Below, one piece after another: positions 28,701 to 36,587 of a DNA stretch of 64,000 nucleotides (position 1 is its first letter; every line of letters starts with the position of its first letter). Source of the DNA: Anaerotardibacter muris (lineage in GTDB: Bacteria > Actinomycetota > Coriobacteriia > Coriobacteriales > Eggerthellaceae); NCBI RefSeq assembly GCF_943192915.1, contig NZ_CALPCD010000002.1, positions 124,001 to 188,000 on the forward strand, read 5' to 3'. A program made the position numbers and the translations under genes. The notes beneath the pieces were generated by a model, which did not search any database, was not told the DNA's origin, and saw nothing but the letters and a program-made list of their open reading frames with translations.

Positions 28701-29325
28701 TTGTCGATAAGTCGATCGAAGTAATATCACTACAATATTCGCACGCGAGAAGTTTGAGCGCCGTGCATCCATGGACATCTAGTACATTAAGGGACTTCAC
28801 ATTAAAGAATGCCGCATGTTCTAAAGCTTTGCAGTTTGATGCATCTACATTTTTTATTGAACCCGAATCACACCTTAAATAGGTTAATGAGGGACAGCCT
28901 TTTACAATAAGGTCTTCCCCTTGATAATTTATCAAACGTATATTTTTCAGAGACAAACAAGCTGTACAGTCTAGAGTAGCAATCTTAGTCGTACTATCCT
29001 CTGAAGTAGCAATGCTTGTAACAGGTTTTCCATCAATCTGATTTGGTACGATTTGTTTGCTATTTGTACCGATCTTCGTAATCTTAATTCCACCAACATT
29101 ATTTGAATCGTCTTCATACTCAAAAGAAGAACCATCAGGCGCAGTATAAGTTGCAGCGTAGCTAGCCTGCAAAGGTATAACGCATAGGAAAAGTGCTGCG
29201 AGCAAACAGACGCAGCCGATTACGAGCTTCCCCTTTAATGAAAAGTTGCCGAGAGGTTCAGCAGCTACGATTTGCTTAGAAGAGCTGCCCCCCCCCAGAA
29301 TTTTTTTGGAAGATCCTTGGAACAT
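25786..29325 (-). CDS. Large mosaic surface protein (LRR, CW repeats, ricin, CAP)
   Basis: About 1,179 residues; exported through an N-terminal hydrophobic segment (LVIGCVCLLAALFLCVIPLQ). Domains in order: leucine-rich repeats (about 60-285), two MBG-like units (YTGLAILPNPSLKYG and YTGKSLTPTPVVKSD starts), about 12 cell-wall-binding repeats of the GWKKISNNWYYFNGSGAMSK type, two ricin-like beta-trefoils, each with several Q-x-W repeats (AQVWQFTNMGSGYYRI), and a C-terminal CAP/SCP domain from about 1,052 (FWKGSDGHRKMM). There is no LPXTG. AAGGAG selects the start at 29325. The coding strand has runs of A7 and G9 within codons 7-13, so expression may phase-vary. Probably an adhesin or wall enzyme. 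Confidence 0.88.
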   Translation of the reverse strand: MFQGSSKKILGGGSSSKQIVAAEPLGNFSLKGKLVIGCVCLLAALFLCVIPLQASYAATYTAPDGSSFEYEDDSNNVGGIKITKIGTNSKQIVPNQIDGKPVTSIATSEDSTTKIATLDCTACLSLKNIRLINYQGEDLIVKGCPSLTYLRCDSGSIKNVDASNCKALEHAAFFNVKSLNVLDVHGCTALKLLACEYCSDITSIDLSTNSSLENLTLFGLGLTALDISHNVKLLTLNCGSNKLTSLDISNNANLTKLECQGNSIKDLSALEAWLNLTGHEGKVSPQNTSGTTGSSNEPPAVTKVNVSSCSVGVVSDYVYTGLAILPNPSLKYGNSALKEGTDYTLSYRNNINVGTASVVITGKGLYTGTKTITFRIDAKNISSATASVADQNYTGKSLTPTPVVKSDSTVLKNGTDYTLIYRNNVNAGTATITITGKGNYTGTKTITFKINGKEAWVKSGSHWMYKISDGTYAKSCSKVIAGSTYRFDANGWMRTGWVKDGSYWYYHESSGAMAKGWKKLSGKWYYLDASTGAMKTGFFNVGSSRYYADSNGVMQTGWKKISNNWYYFNGSGAMSKGWTKAGSQWYYLDPSNGVMKTGWFTENGKKYYLKSSGAMAKGWLKVSDVWYYFNNSGVAQKGWVKSGGKWYYLDENGEMVTEKYQIGNDTYLLRSNGVMATGWNKEGSDWYYYKSSGAMATDAWIGDYWVGSEGRMALNAWVDNQAYYVNANGKYVSSTKQKKAVTPANGYYRVKSALGNVMLDMSASSIALGGNAQIWTTNGADAQVWQFTNMGSGYYRITNANSNLPLDVYCGNNADGTNVRQWEWNTSGAQLWKIYESKYGGYVFINKATGKALDVSSGSNKPGTNVQIWTENNTKAQSWTLSKVSYSQPAITNLGGQYFTFKSAVGSRYLDMSASSKANGGNAQIWADTKANAQVWKLEAMGSGYYRIVNANSGKVLDVKGGNKANGTNVQQWDWNNSGAQLWKAYRSLYGGYVFINKGTGKALDVSGGSNVNGANVLIWDSNGTRAQSWHLTATKPYGQTTSTAASNGTKMNAEQYTLAKQIFDAYNNYRASKGYSRVAWDNSYANMAYDSAVGCSNRGSLIHRLGVTGANRTDILQYSTWKKTANEVVQFWKGSDGHRKMMQCSSAKKAGVAAYKNSKGVWYYVIVYDFQGSSQSGS

Positions 29326-29535
29326 CAAACTCTCCTTAAGCCATAACCACAAAGCTTTAAAAATATAGCATATTTTTAAAGCTTTGATAAGGTGCAATGC
29401 TATTCGGAACAACGATCTAGCGCGGCGAATCTACAAAACCTAAAGCAGGGTATTGGAGTTCGAACCCTTAACATTCACTCCAAGTAAAGTCCAAGTGAAC
29501 ATGGAATGAACGGTTTTCGTGAAAGGTGCCTTTAG

Positions 29536-31551
29536 TTATTCAAATTGGGCTTCAGCCAAAACTTCAGCAAGATCCTTCACGGGCATTTGGGAATCGTGGG
29601 CAGCAACGCCGTCAGTTAGCATGGTCAGGCAGAACGGGCATGCGGTAACGAGTGCATCAGCCTTGGTCTGAAGCGCTTGTTCGGCACGCATGTCGTTGAT
29701 CTTGGTGCCCTGTGGCTCTTCCAGCCACATATGACCACCGCCGGCACCGCAGCAGAAGCTCTTGGATTCATTGCGCTCCATTTCCACCAACTGCGCACCA
29801 GCACCCTGCTTCAGTACGTTGCGCGGTGCATCGTACTGACCATGATAACGACCCAGATAGCACGAATCATGATAAGTGACCTGCGCATACTCGCACGAGC
29901 CTGCCTTCAGCTTGCCTTCTGCGATCAGCTGCGCCAGCAATTCCGAATGATGCAGCACTTCGAAGTTGCCACCCATCTGCGGATAATCCACCGAAAGCGC
30001 CTGCAAACAATGCGGGCACTGCGTGACGATCTTCTTCACGCCCGCCTGTTTGAGCGTCTCGATGTTCTCTTGCGCGAGCATATAGTAGACGTATTCGTTG
30101 CCCAAGCGACGAGCCGAATCGCCGCAGCATTTCTCGGCATTGCCTAAGATGGCAAAATCCACACCCGCCTGCTTCATTAACTGCACGAAGGCGGTCGAGA
30201 CCTTACGACTGCGCGCATCGTAAGCACCTGAGCAACCAGGCCAGTAAAGATATTCCGCATTTGGATTCTCTTCGATAGTGGGTACATCCAGATCCTTGGT
30301 CCACTCGGTGCGCTTCTGCCAACCGATGCCCCACGGATTGCCATTGGTCTCCAAATTGCGGAACGTCTGCTGAGCTTCGGGTGGGAATGCGCTTTCCATG
30401 CATACCTGGTAGGTACGTGCCTTGATGTCCTTTTCAGGATGGACCACACGCGCGGGACATTCTTCTGAACAACTGCGGCAGGTGGTGCACTGCCACAGAG
30501 CCTCTTCCGAGATCACGGTGCCTACCACGCCCTCTTCGAGCAGTGTCTGTTGCTCTTCGGTGCGCGCATCTTCAGGCACTTTCAGCAAGATCTTGCCGCG
30601 CTCGAGGTTCTGCGCTGCCATATTCTGGATGAAACGCATGGGTGAAAGTTCTTTGCCGCTCAGGTAAGCGGGACAATTCTCCTGACAGCGGCCGCACTTG
30701 ATGCACGCTTGCGCATCGAGCAAGTCCTTCCAGGTATATTCCTCCAGTGTGCGCACGCCCATGGTCTCAAGTTCTTCGTCTTCGAAGTCGATGGGCTCGA
30801 GCGTGCCCGCGGGCTTCAGCGAACGATAGTAGTAGTTGCCAGGGATGAACAACACATGCGCCATCTTGCTATAGGTGAAGAACGCCAAGAACGCGAATGC
30901 CAACACCAGATGGCCCCACCAGATGATCTGATGCGTGAGAGAGAGCGCTTCAGGGCTCATGCCCGAGAACATGAGCGCGAACACATAACCCACGGGCGAC
31001 CAGATGGCCCACGGGTCGTTCGTGCCAACGATGCGCAACCCTTCCGTTGCGAAACCAGAGAGCAAGATGACCAGCAGCAATGCCAGCCATACGATATCGG
31101 CAGTGTTAGTCTCCAGGTTACTGTTGATCTTCGCCGCGCGGCGCACCAGCGCAATGATCACGCCAACGATGCAGACCAAACCTGCCAGATCGATGCCAAG
31201 CGATATGAAATACAGGTAGAAGTCGCCATAGAGAATAGGGATACCGAAGTGGTCTTGCAGCGCCACGAGCGTAGTCGCCACCAGCAAGAACAGCATGCCC
31301 CAAAAGATGAATAGATGCATGATGCCCGAAGACTTCTTACGCACCACACGCTTTTGGGTGAACACTTCCTTGAACGCGCCGAAGAAACGCTCGCTCTTAT
31401 GATCTGAAAGCTCTTCGGGAGCGCCCAGTTTCCAAAGGCGATAACGACGATAGAAGAAGATCGCGAAGCAGACGACCACACCTACGAACAGGACATACAT
31501 GAACCAATGGCTTGGGATGTTCCAATAAAGCTCGCGTGTTGCTTCTTGCAT
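29536..31551 (-). CDS. Membrane Fe-S ETF:menaquinone oxidoreductase-like (HdrD/EtfD family)
   Basis: 671 residues. The N-terminal third has five or six membrane helices (20-240) with histidines (H79, H207, H214) that could ligate haem b, as in NarI/DsrM-type subunits. Two ferredoxin clusters follow (CIKCGRCQENC at 283-293, CTTCRSCSEEC). Two CCG domains end the protein (EKCCGDSARR, FCCGAGGGHMW). This layout matches EMO/EtfD proteins that connect ETF to menaquinone in the membrane. The ETF genes begin 111 bases upstream, which fits. AAAGGAG precedes the ATG. Confidence 0.82.
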   Translation of the reverse strand: MQEATRELYWNIPSHWFMYVLFVGVVVCFAIFFYRRYRLWKLGAPEELSDHKSERFFGAFKEVFTQKRVVRKKSSGIMHLFIFWGMLFLLVATTLVALQDHFGIPILYGDFYLYFISLGIDLAGLVCIVGVIIALVRRAAKINSNLETNTADIVWLALLLVILLSGFATEGLRIVGTNDPWAIWSPVGYVFALMFSGMSPEALSLTHQIIWWGHLVLAFAFLAFFTYSKMAHVLFIPGNYYYRSLKPAGTLEPIDFEDEELETMGVRTLEEYTWKDLLDAQACIKCGRCQENCPAYLSGKELSPMRFIQNMAAQNLERGKILLKVPEDARTEEQQTLLEEGVVGTVISEEALWQCTTCRSCSEECPARVVHPEKDIKARTYQVCMESAFPPEAQQTFRNLETNGNPWGIGWQKRTEWTKDLDVPTIEENPNAEYLYWPGCSGAYDARSRKVSTAFVQLMKQAGVDFAILGNAEKCCGDSARRLGNEYVYYMLAQENIETLKQAGVKKIVTQCPHCLQALSVDYPQMGGNFEVLHHSELLAQLIAEGKLKAGSCEYAQVTYHDSCYLGRYHGQYDAPRNVLKQGAGAQLVEMERNESKSFCCGAGGGHMWLEEPQGTKINDMRAEQALQTKADALVTACPFCLTMLTDGVAAHDSQMPVKDLAEVLAEAQFE

Positions 31552-31662
31552 GGTGCTCCTTTATCTTCAGCGTTAGTTTCGGGAGAGATAGTGGCTAGTG
31601 CCTTGCGTTGCTCAGGGTGCGCTCACGCGCGAACGCTACCCAAGGCTTATGGTGGCCAGCGC

Positions 31663-32649
31663 TTACGCTTTCAGCTTCTTAACTTCTTCGGTCATCAGCG
31701 GCACCACTTCGAACAGGTCCGCCACAATGCCATAGTCGGCAATGCGGAAGATGTCTGCTTCGGGGTCGTTGTTGATCGCCACGATGCATTGCGACTGACC
31801 CATGCCTGCCTGATGCTGGATGGAGCCCGAGATACCGCATGCAATATAGAGCTGCGGAGCCACGATCTTGCCAGTCTGGCCCACCTGGAACTGCTTGTCG
31901 ATCCAACCTTGCTCGACGGCTACACGCGATGCACCAACGGCAGCGCCCAGCTCATCGGCCAGCTGCTCGAGCACCTGGAAGCCTTCGGGGCCTTTCACGC
32001 CACGACCACCAGACACGATGAATTCTGCGTCGCGCAGATCAACGCGATCAGATGCCACGCGCAGCACGTCCTTCACGATCTGGCGAATGTTACCAAAGCC
32101 CGCTGGAGCCTCGCGCACGATGGTAGCGGTGCGGCTCGTATTTGGCTCTGCGATGGTGAATGCCTTGGGGCGCAACGTAACGATATTCAGATCGTCATTG
32201 TTCGTAAACGCGCACTTCTCCAGGATCTTGCCAGAATAGGGTGCGCGCACGTATACCGGCTGGCCGCCTTCGTCCTCGATAGCCACGATCTCAGAGATGA
32301 GGCCAGCATTCTGGTGCTGCGCCACTACGGGTGCGATGTCTTGGCCCGTACTGGATGCCACGAACATGATAGTGTCTGGATGGTGAGCCTCGATCAGCCC
32401 ATCAAGTGCTGCCGCATAGGCGTCAACGGTGTATTCAGCCAGCGCTGGATCGTCAACCACGATCACCTGATCAGCGCCGTACTGTGCCAGTGGTGCTAAC
32501 GCGGCATCGTCCACATTGCTGCCGAAGACCACCACGCTCACCGTTTTGCCCTGCGCATCAGCCAAACGGCGCGCTTCGCTCACTGCTTCGAACGTGACCT
32601 TACCGATCACACCATCTTTATATTCTGCAAAGACCCAAATGGTTGCCAT
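31663..32649 (-). CDS. etfA: Electron transfer flavoprotein alpha subunit (first pair)
   Basis: 328 residues. The C-terminal FAD-binding domain shows ACGISGSIQHQAGMGQSQ and AINNDPEADIFRIADYGIV, the alpha-subunit signature. With EtfB it takes electrons from acyl-CoA dehydrogenases and passes them on. The open frame extends to 32766, but GGAGG before ATG 32649 sets the start. It follows etfB by 28 bases, in the order etfB-etfA, with the membrane Fe-S protein downstream. Confidence 0.93.
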   Translation of the reverse strand: MATIWVFAEYKDGVIGKVTFEAVSEARRLADAQGKTVSVVVFGSNVDDAALAPLAQYGADQVIVVDDPALAEYTVDAYAAALDGLIEAHHPDTIMFVASSTGQDIAPVVAQHQNAGLISEIVAIEDEGGQPVYVRAPYSGKILEKCAFTNNDDLNIVTLRPKAFTIAEPNTSRTATIVREAPAGFGNIRQIVKDVLRVASDRVDLRDAEFIVSGGRGVKGPEGFQVLEQLADELGAAVGASRVAVEQGWIDKQFQVGQTGKIVAPQLYIACGISGSIQHQAGMGQSQCIVAINNDPEADIFRIADYGIVADLFEVVPLMTEEVKKLKA

Positions 32650-32677
32650 AGTTTCCTCCACGCTTAGGGAATTGTGT

Positions 32678-33460
32678 TTAGAGCACTTTTGCTTCGCTTG
32701 CCAACAAGCCTGCCGTTTCTGCAACTGCATCAGGCACATCGCCTTCAACGATGCGACCGCCTTCACGCTCAGGCTTCAAGGCGTATGACTTCACTACTAC
32801 CTGAGCAGCGGCTGGCCCAACCAAAGAAGGATCGATGCCGATAGCAGCAAGATCCTTGGTATCGATCGGCTTCTTCTTGGACTGCATGATGTCACGCACA
32901 GTAGGATAGCGTGGTTCAGCCAAGCCTTGCTGTGCAGTGAAGAGTGCAGGGAGCGCCACCGACACGCGTTCAACACCGTCGTCCAGCTCATGATCGACCA
33001 ACGCGGTTTCGCCCTCCAGCTCCAGGCCAGTGATCCAACCTACCTGAGGAATTCCCATGATGGCCGCCACACGTGGAAGCGTCTGTGCTTGACCCGTGTC
33101 GCCAGACTTGTAGCCGCCCATGATGATATCGGGCTGCTCTGCTTCAAGGACTGCCGCAAGGATACGCGCCTTAGCAAGCGGGTTGGTGGTGTCGATGTTC
33201 GCGTCTTCGATAAGGATCGCTCGATCTGCACCCATGGAGAGCGCATGGCGAATGGCTGGTACATCGTCTTGCGTACCGACGGTGACCACGACCACTTCCC
33301 CACCGTTTGCTTCTTTCAGCTGTACGGCCTTCTCGACCGCGAATTCCGCGTAGGGGTCGATGATGAGCGCAGCACCATCGGTCACTACCTGGCCATCCGC
33401 ATCGAGCGTGATGACCGCTTCAGTGTCGATGGTCTGCTTTACACAAACTGCTATCTTCAA
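32678..33460 (-). CDS. etfB: Electron transfer flavoprotein beta subunit (first pair, TTG start)
   Basis: 260 residues. KIAVCVKQTIDTEAVITLDA is the typical N terminus, and VVVTVGTQDDVPAIRHALSM lies in the AMP-binding region. Translation begins at a TTG (33460) with AAAGGAG six bases before it; no better ATG exists. It is 15 bases downstream of an acyl-CoA dehydrogenase gene and upstream of etfA. Confidence 0.92.
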   Translation of the reverse strand: MKIAVCVKQTIDTEAVITLDADGQVVTDGAALIIDPYAEFAVEKAVQLKEANGGEVVVVTVGTQDDVPAIRHALSMGADRAILIEDANIDTTNPLAKARILAAVLEAEQPDIIMGGYKSGDTGQAQTLPRVAAIMGIPQVGWITGLELEGETALVDHELDDGVERVSVALPALFTAQQGLAEPRYPTVRDIMQSKKKPIDTKDLAAIGIDPSLVGPAAAQVVVKSYALKPEREGGRIVEGDVPDAVAETAGLLASEAKVL

Positions 33461-33475
33461 GTCAAACTCCTTTGG

Positions 33476-34621
33476 TTAGAGCGCGAATTGCTTGCGAACT
33501 TCATCGGCGATGATGCGGCGCTGGATCTGGTTGGTGCCGCCAAGGATGGTGAATGCCTTAGCGTCGCGATAGTAACGCTCGACAGGATACTCCTTGCAGA
33601 AGCCATAGCCACCATGGATCTGCACCGCATTGGTAGCAGCCTGCTGGGCCGCATCCGAGCAGAACACCTTGGCTGCTGCCACGCGTTCCTTCACATCGCG
33701 CGCATCGTTCACGAATGCATCGATAGCGTCATCGATCAGACCATGCGAAGCTGTTGCCGCGATGCGCATGTCGGCCAACATGAACGAGACCGCTTCGAAG
33801 TCGAACACAGGCTGACCGAACTGCTTGCGACCTTCCGCATACGTTGCCGAAGCCTTCAAACTGGCGCGCGTGATGCCAAGCGCCGTTGCCGCCAGCGCTA
33901 TACGTCCGCGATTGAGCGCATGGAACGCGATCTGGGCACCCTGGCCGACTTCACCGATGAGCGCATCACTGGCTACTTCAACCTTATCGAAGAAGATAGG
34001 ACACGTGGGAGAGCCATGAAGACCGAGCTTCTGCTCGTGCGCGCTGATCACTACCCTTTCATCATGTGCGTCAACGATGAATGCTGCAGGCTTCCTTTCG
34101 CCATCCACATCCACCTGTGCGAACACGCAGAACAGGTCGGCTACTTCAGCATTTGAGATGAACATCTTGTTGCCGCTGATCACATAGCCATTCTCAGTAG
34201 GCTTAGCGCTGGTGGTGAGCGACCACACATCCGATCCTGCATTGGGTTCGGTCATCGCGAAGCTGATCTTCTTCTCGCCCGCGATGATCTCGGGCAAGTA
34301 GGTATTCTTCTGCTCATCGGTGCCATAGGTCATGATGGCATCAGCTCCGATCGCAGCTACGAACAACATCAAGGCCACCGCCGGCGACTCTTCAGCTAGG
34401 CGCGCCACGCACTGAGCCCAGCAGTTCACGCTCACCGCGAAACCGCCCTGTTCTTCAGGCATCGCAAGACCGAACAAGCCCTGTTCAGCCAGTACATCGT
34501 AGATATCCTGCGGAAACTCGTCCTGCTCGTCGATCTCCGCCGCGCGATCAGCGATGATATCGGTGCACACACTGTCCACCATCGACAAGATCATGCGCTC
34601 TTCTTCTTGCAGTTCGTACAT
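33476..34621 (-). CDS. Acyl-CoA dehydrogenase family enzyme (first)
   Basis: 381 residues. N-terminal helices, the FAD/substrate strand ISFAMTEPNAGSDVWSL and the C-terminal IHGGYGFCKEYPVERYYRD place it in the acyl-CoA dehydrogenase superfamily. The usual catalytic Glu of the E-G-T-x-x-I motif is Gly here (LGGTNQIQ, near residue 361). It is sandwiched between two ETF pairs, so it probably exchanges electrons with one of them. Direction and substrate are unknown. AAAGGAG precedes the ATG. Confidence 0.9.
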   Translation of the reverse strand: MYELQEEERMILSMVDSVCTDIIADRAAEIDEQDEFPQDIYDVLAEQGLFGLAMPEEQGGFAVSVNCWAQCVARLAEESPAVALMLFVAAIGADAIMTYGTDEQKNTYLPEIIAGEKKISFAMTEPNAGSDVWSLTTSAKPTENGYVISGNKMFISNAEVADLFCVFAQVDVDGERKPAAFIVDAHDERVVISAHEQKLGLHGSPTCPIFFDKVEVASDALIGEVGQGAQIAFHALNRGRIALAATALGITRASLKASATYAEGRKQFGQPVFDFEAVSFMLADMRIAATASHGLIDDAIDAFVNDARDVKERVAAAKVFCSDAAQQAATNAVQIHGGYGFCKEYPVERYYRDAKAFTILGGTNQIQRRIIADEVRKQFAL

Positions 34622-34635
34622 GGAAACTCCTTTGG

Positions 34636-35550
34636 TTACTTGAGCGGATGCGCTTTGAAGTATTCGATCATCCGGGGAACAACGGTATAGAGATCGGCTT
34701 TGCTGCCGTAGTCAGAATGCTCGAAGATGAGCGCGTAGGGATCGGTGTTCACGCACATGATGGTAGTGGCGCCATCGCAAGCGACCATGTGCTGTGCCTG
34801 GCCCGAAATACCGAGCGTCAGATACAGATCGGGAACCACCGTACTGCCCGAAATACCTACGAGCGCTTCTTTAGGAAGCCAGTTCTCGGCTTCATAGATG
34901 GAGCGAGAACAACCCAGTTCAGCATCGATGAGCGAACAGAGCTCACGCACCATATCCAAGTCCTTCTCTTCTTTGATGCCGCGGCCAACGCTGACGATGC
35001 GCTTGGCGCTGGGCAGGTCGACATCGCCCTTGACGCGCGGGCCTACCTCGGTGCGTTTGACCTCGTAGGAGGGCTCAACGAAAGGCACCATCACCTCAAC
35101 GTTGTTGCCACTAGGTTCTGCATCAGGAAATGTTGCTGGACGCACGAAGAAGAACGAGGTGGTACCGTCTTCACCCTTGTACTTACGATTCGCCAGACCA
35201 CCGAAATACATGGTGCTGGCTTCTTTTGCGCCTGGCATCGCGTTCACGTTCGATATCACGCTGCCACCCACGCGTGCCGCCGTTCTGCCCAACAATAGTT
35301 GGATACGGCGCGAAGATTCAGCGAACACCGCGTCCGGTCTTTCTTGCTCGATCAGATTCGCCAAGGCAACGTATGCATCTTCCATCATGCGGCCTTCAGG
35401 AACCTCAAGACGATAGACCTTGTCGGCCACACCGTCCACCACCTGCGTGGTGGGGAGCGCCACCAGATCGACCTCTTCAGCGAACTGACGCGCACCAGCG
35501 CAAAGCTCGCTCACGGGCTGTTCGCGTTCTGCGATAACGAAGATCTTCAT
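34636..35550 (-). CDS. ETF alpha-like subunit (second pair, FixB-like)
   Basis: 304 residues. The C-terminal FAD domain shows LTLGISGQAQHMVACDGAT and CVNTDPYALIFEHSDYGSKA. It is shorter than the first EtfA and more like FixB/CaiB-cluster partners. It begins three bases after the second ETF beta gene ends and lies 14 bases before an acyl-CoA dehydrogenase. The pair probably serves the same or a parallel electron route. Confidence 0.88.
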   Translation of the reverse strand: MKIFVIAEREQPVSELCAGARQFAEEVDLVALPTTQVVDGVADKVYRLEVPEGRMMEDAYVALANLIEQERPDAVFAESSRRIQLLLGRTAARVGGSVISNVNAMPGAKEASTMYFGGLANRKYKGEDGTTSFFFVRPATFPDAEPSGNNVEVMVPFVEPSYEVKRTEVGPRVKGDVDLPSAKRIVSVGRGIKEEKDLDMVRELCSLIDAELGCSRSIYEAENWLPKEALVGISGSTVVPDLYLTLGISGQAQHMVACDGATTIMCVNTDPYALIFEHSDYGSKADLYTVVPRMIEYFKAHPLK

Positions 35551-35553
35551 CGC

Positions 35554-36339
35554 TTATGCCCCTTCCGTGGTCAGGTAGGTGTGGACCTGTTCGATGAACT
35601 GATCGATTCCTTCATCGGTCGCCTCGAAGAACACCATCTTGCGTGGCGTGGGTTCAGGAACCTTAGTTTCCAAGATCTGATATTGAGCCGCGGGAAGTTC
35701 GCACTGGATATCCGCCAGCGTCAATTCATGAACGGGCTTACGACCCGCGGTCATGATGTCCTTCACCTGGCAGATTCGCGGCTGCGCCATGTCCGAGAGC
35801 ACCGAGAGAACAGCCGGGGTCTGCACCTCGATGTGCTCTATCTCTTCATCCAGCTCGCGCGTTACTTTGATGGTATTTCCTTCGGCCTTGAAGTCAATGA
35901 CAGCATTCACATTGGGAATGCCCAAGATCTCTCCCAGCTGGATGCCCATCTGGTGAGCATATACGTCTGCAGAACCATCACCGCAGATGATCAGATCGAT
36001 ATCGCCGATCTTTTTCACAGCTGCCGCCACCGCCTGAGCGGTCTGGTGCGTTTCTGCATCTTCCAGTGCATCATCCATGACCAAATACACTTCGCTCGCA
36101 CCACGAGCAGCGACGTTCTTGCGCATGGTGGTGTCATGGATCTTGGTATCGCCCACCGTTAATGCGATGAGGTTACGATCTTCAGGATCTGCCTCCACGA
36201 ACTGAGCAGCAGCTTCGATCGCATTCAGGTCATAGAGCGAAACGATATGGGGAACAGCTTGGTAGTCGAGGGTCTTGTCGGAATTGGTGCGGATAGCCAC
36301 ATCATCATAGACCGACTTGAAACAAACGAGAACGTTCAT
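35554..36339 (-). CDS. ETF beta-like subunit (second pair, FixA-like)
   Basis: 261 residues. MNVLVCFKSVYDDVAIRTN is a FixA/EtfB-like N terminus, and LICGDGSADVYAHQMGIQLG and TRELDEEIEHIEVQTPAVLS are family-typical. AAGAGGAG selects ATG 36339 over the longer frame to 36408. It heads the minus-strand run ETF2-ACAD-ETF1-Fe-S protein, which looks like a single transcription unit. Confidence 0.88.
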   Translation of the reverse strand: MNVLVCFKSVYDDVAIRTNSDKTLDYQAVPHIVSLYDLNAIEAAAQFVEADPEDRNLIALTVGDTKIHDTTMRKNVAARGASEVYLVMDDALEDAETHQTAQAVAAAVKKIGDIDLIICGDGSADVYAHQMGIQLGEILGIPNVNAVIDFKAEGNTIKVTRELDEEIEHIEVQTPAVLSVLSDMAQPRICQVKDIMTAGRKPVHELTLADIQCELPAAQYQILETKVPEPTPRKMVFFEATDEGIDQFIEQVHTYLTTEGA

Positions 36340-36522
36340 GCATCTCCTCTTAGATTCAGATTCTGGTGCATTCGTGCGAATACGAAAGACCAACGAGAAC
36401 AATAGCAAAGCATACGATAAACCTTAGAGAACGCCATTGAGAATCGAACATGAACCTGGCGCTTGACATAAAAGCCAAGCAAAGCGAAATGCCCGTTCAA
36501 TGCAGCTTTCTAAACCCTATCG

Positions 36523-36557
36523 AAAAACAAAGGAGGAAGAGTTGCCCCTTCCTCCTT
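36523..36557 (-). terminator. Terminator after the second acyl-CoA dehydrogenase
   Basis: AAGGAGGAAG and CTTCCTCCTT arms with an 8-base loop, followed on the minus strand by TTGTTTTTCG. Confidence 0.8.
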
Positions 36558-36587
36558 CATAATCCCTATGTGAGAAGCTAAAAAGGC

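Noticed and set aside
31663..36339. Assignment of the cluster to carnitine (cai) or bile acid (bai) metabolism
   Set aside because: The parts fit the logic, but no CaiT-type carrier, CaiC ligase or bai dehydratase is visible, and the crotonase lacks CaiD's glutamates.
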